From: an uncultured Lachnospiraceae bacterium
Lineage (GTDB): Bacteria > Bacillota > Clostridia > Lachnospirales > Lachnospiraceae
NCBI GenBank assembly: GCA_905236275.1
Contig: CAJOPI010000006.1
Span: forward strand, 1 to 5,483
Direction of reading: 5' to 3'
Length of the DNA stretch: 5,483 nt
Shown: one piece after another, positions 5,477-5,483 of the stretch
Layout of the letters: every line of letters begins with the position of its first letter
How positions within the stretch are numbered: the stretch's first letter is position 1
Made by a program: the position numbers and the translations under genes
The notes under the pieces: generated by a model
What the model saw: the letters and a program-made list of their open reading frames with translations, nothing else
Databases searched by the model: none
Told to the model about the DNA's origin: nothing

Positions 5477-5483
5477 TTAAGAA

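Overview
The window looks like a chromosomal stretch from an anaerobic Gram-positive bacterium of the Clostridia, most plausibly a Lachnospiraceae-type organism. The grounds are purine-rich Shine-Dalgarno sites (AGGAGG, AAGGAG), moderately AT-rich DNA with AT-rich intergenic regions, a divergent EF-G paralogue, and a type I-beta DAHP synthase joined to an ACT-containing TyrA. The taxonomic call is an inference from gene content, not a database result. No mobile element, CRISPR array, tRNA or rRNA was seen.

Left half, minus strand. Positions 1-1905 hold the first 635 codons of an elongation factor G-like GTPase whose C-terminus runs off the window. Its G-domain departs from canonical EF-G in all five nucleotide-binding motifs, including loss of the catalytic histidine of the DTPGH motif. 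Upstream of it lie a plausible sigma-A promoter (1975-2003), a perfect 13-bp inverted repeat (2001-2033) and a small VOC (glyoxalase/bleomycin-resistance fold) protein (2049-2420). The VOC gene has an operator-like inverted repeat over its presumed promoter.

Right half, plus strand. A divergent intergenic region (2421-2659) leads to an unrecognised 167-residue protein with two C-terminal membrane segments (2660-3163), closed by a long structured terminator. Next comes the aromatic amino acid unit: DAHP synthase (3363-4376) and prephenate dehydrogenase with a C-terminal ACT domain (4376-5473). The two overlap by one base (TAATG), which suggests translational coupling. A Shine-Dalgarno-like AAGGA over the tyrA stop suggests that the operon continues just beyond the window.

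DAHP synthase catalyses entry into the shikimate pathway and TyrA carries out a late step toward tyrosine. The DAHP synthase keeps the N-terminal regulatory domain and the His29/Ser31 pair linked to tyrosine sensing in the Thermotoga enzyme, so the unit is probably feedback-controlled by tyrosine at the protein level. No T-box or other riboswitch was recognised in its leader. I see no clear new multi-gene system. The points most worth a second look are the altered G-domain of the EF-G paralogue, the VOC-gene operator and the unknown membrane protein.
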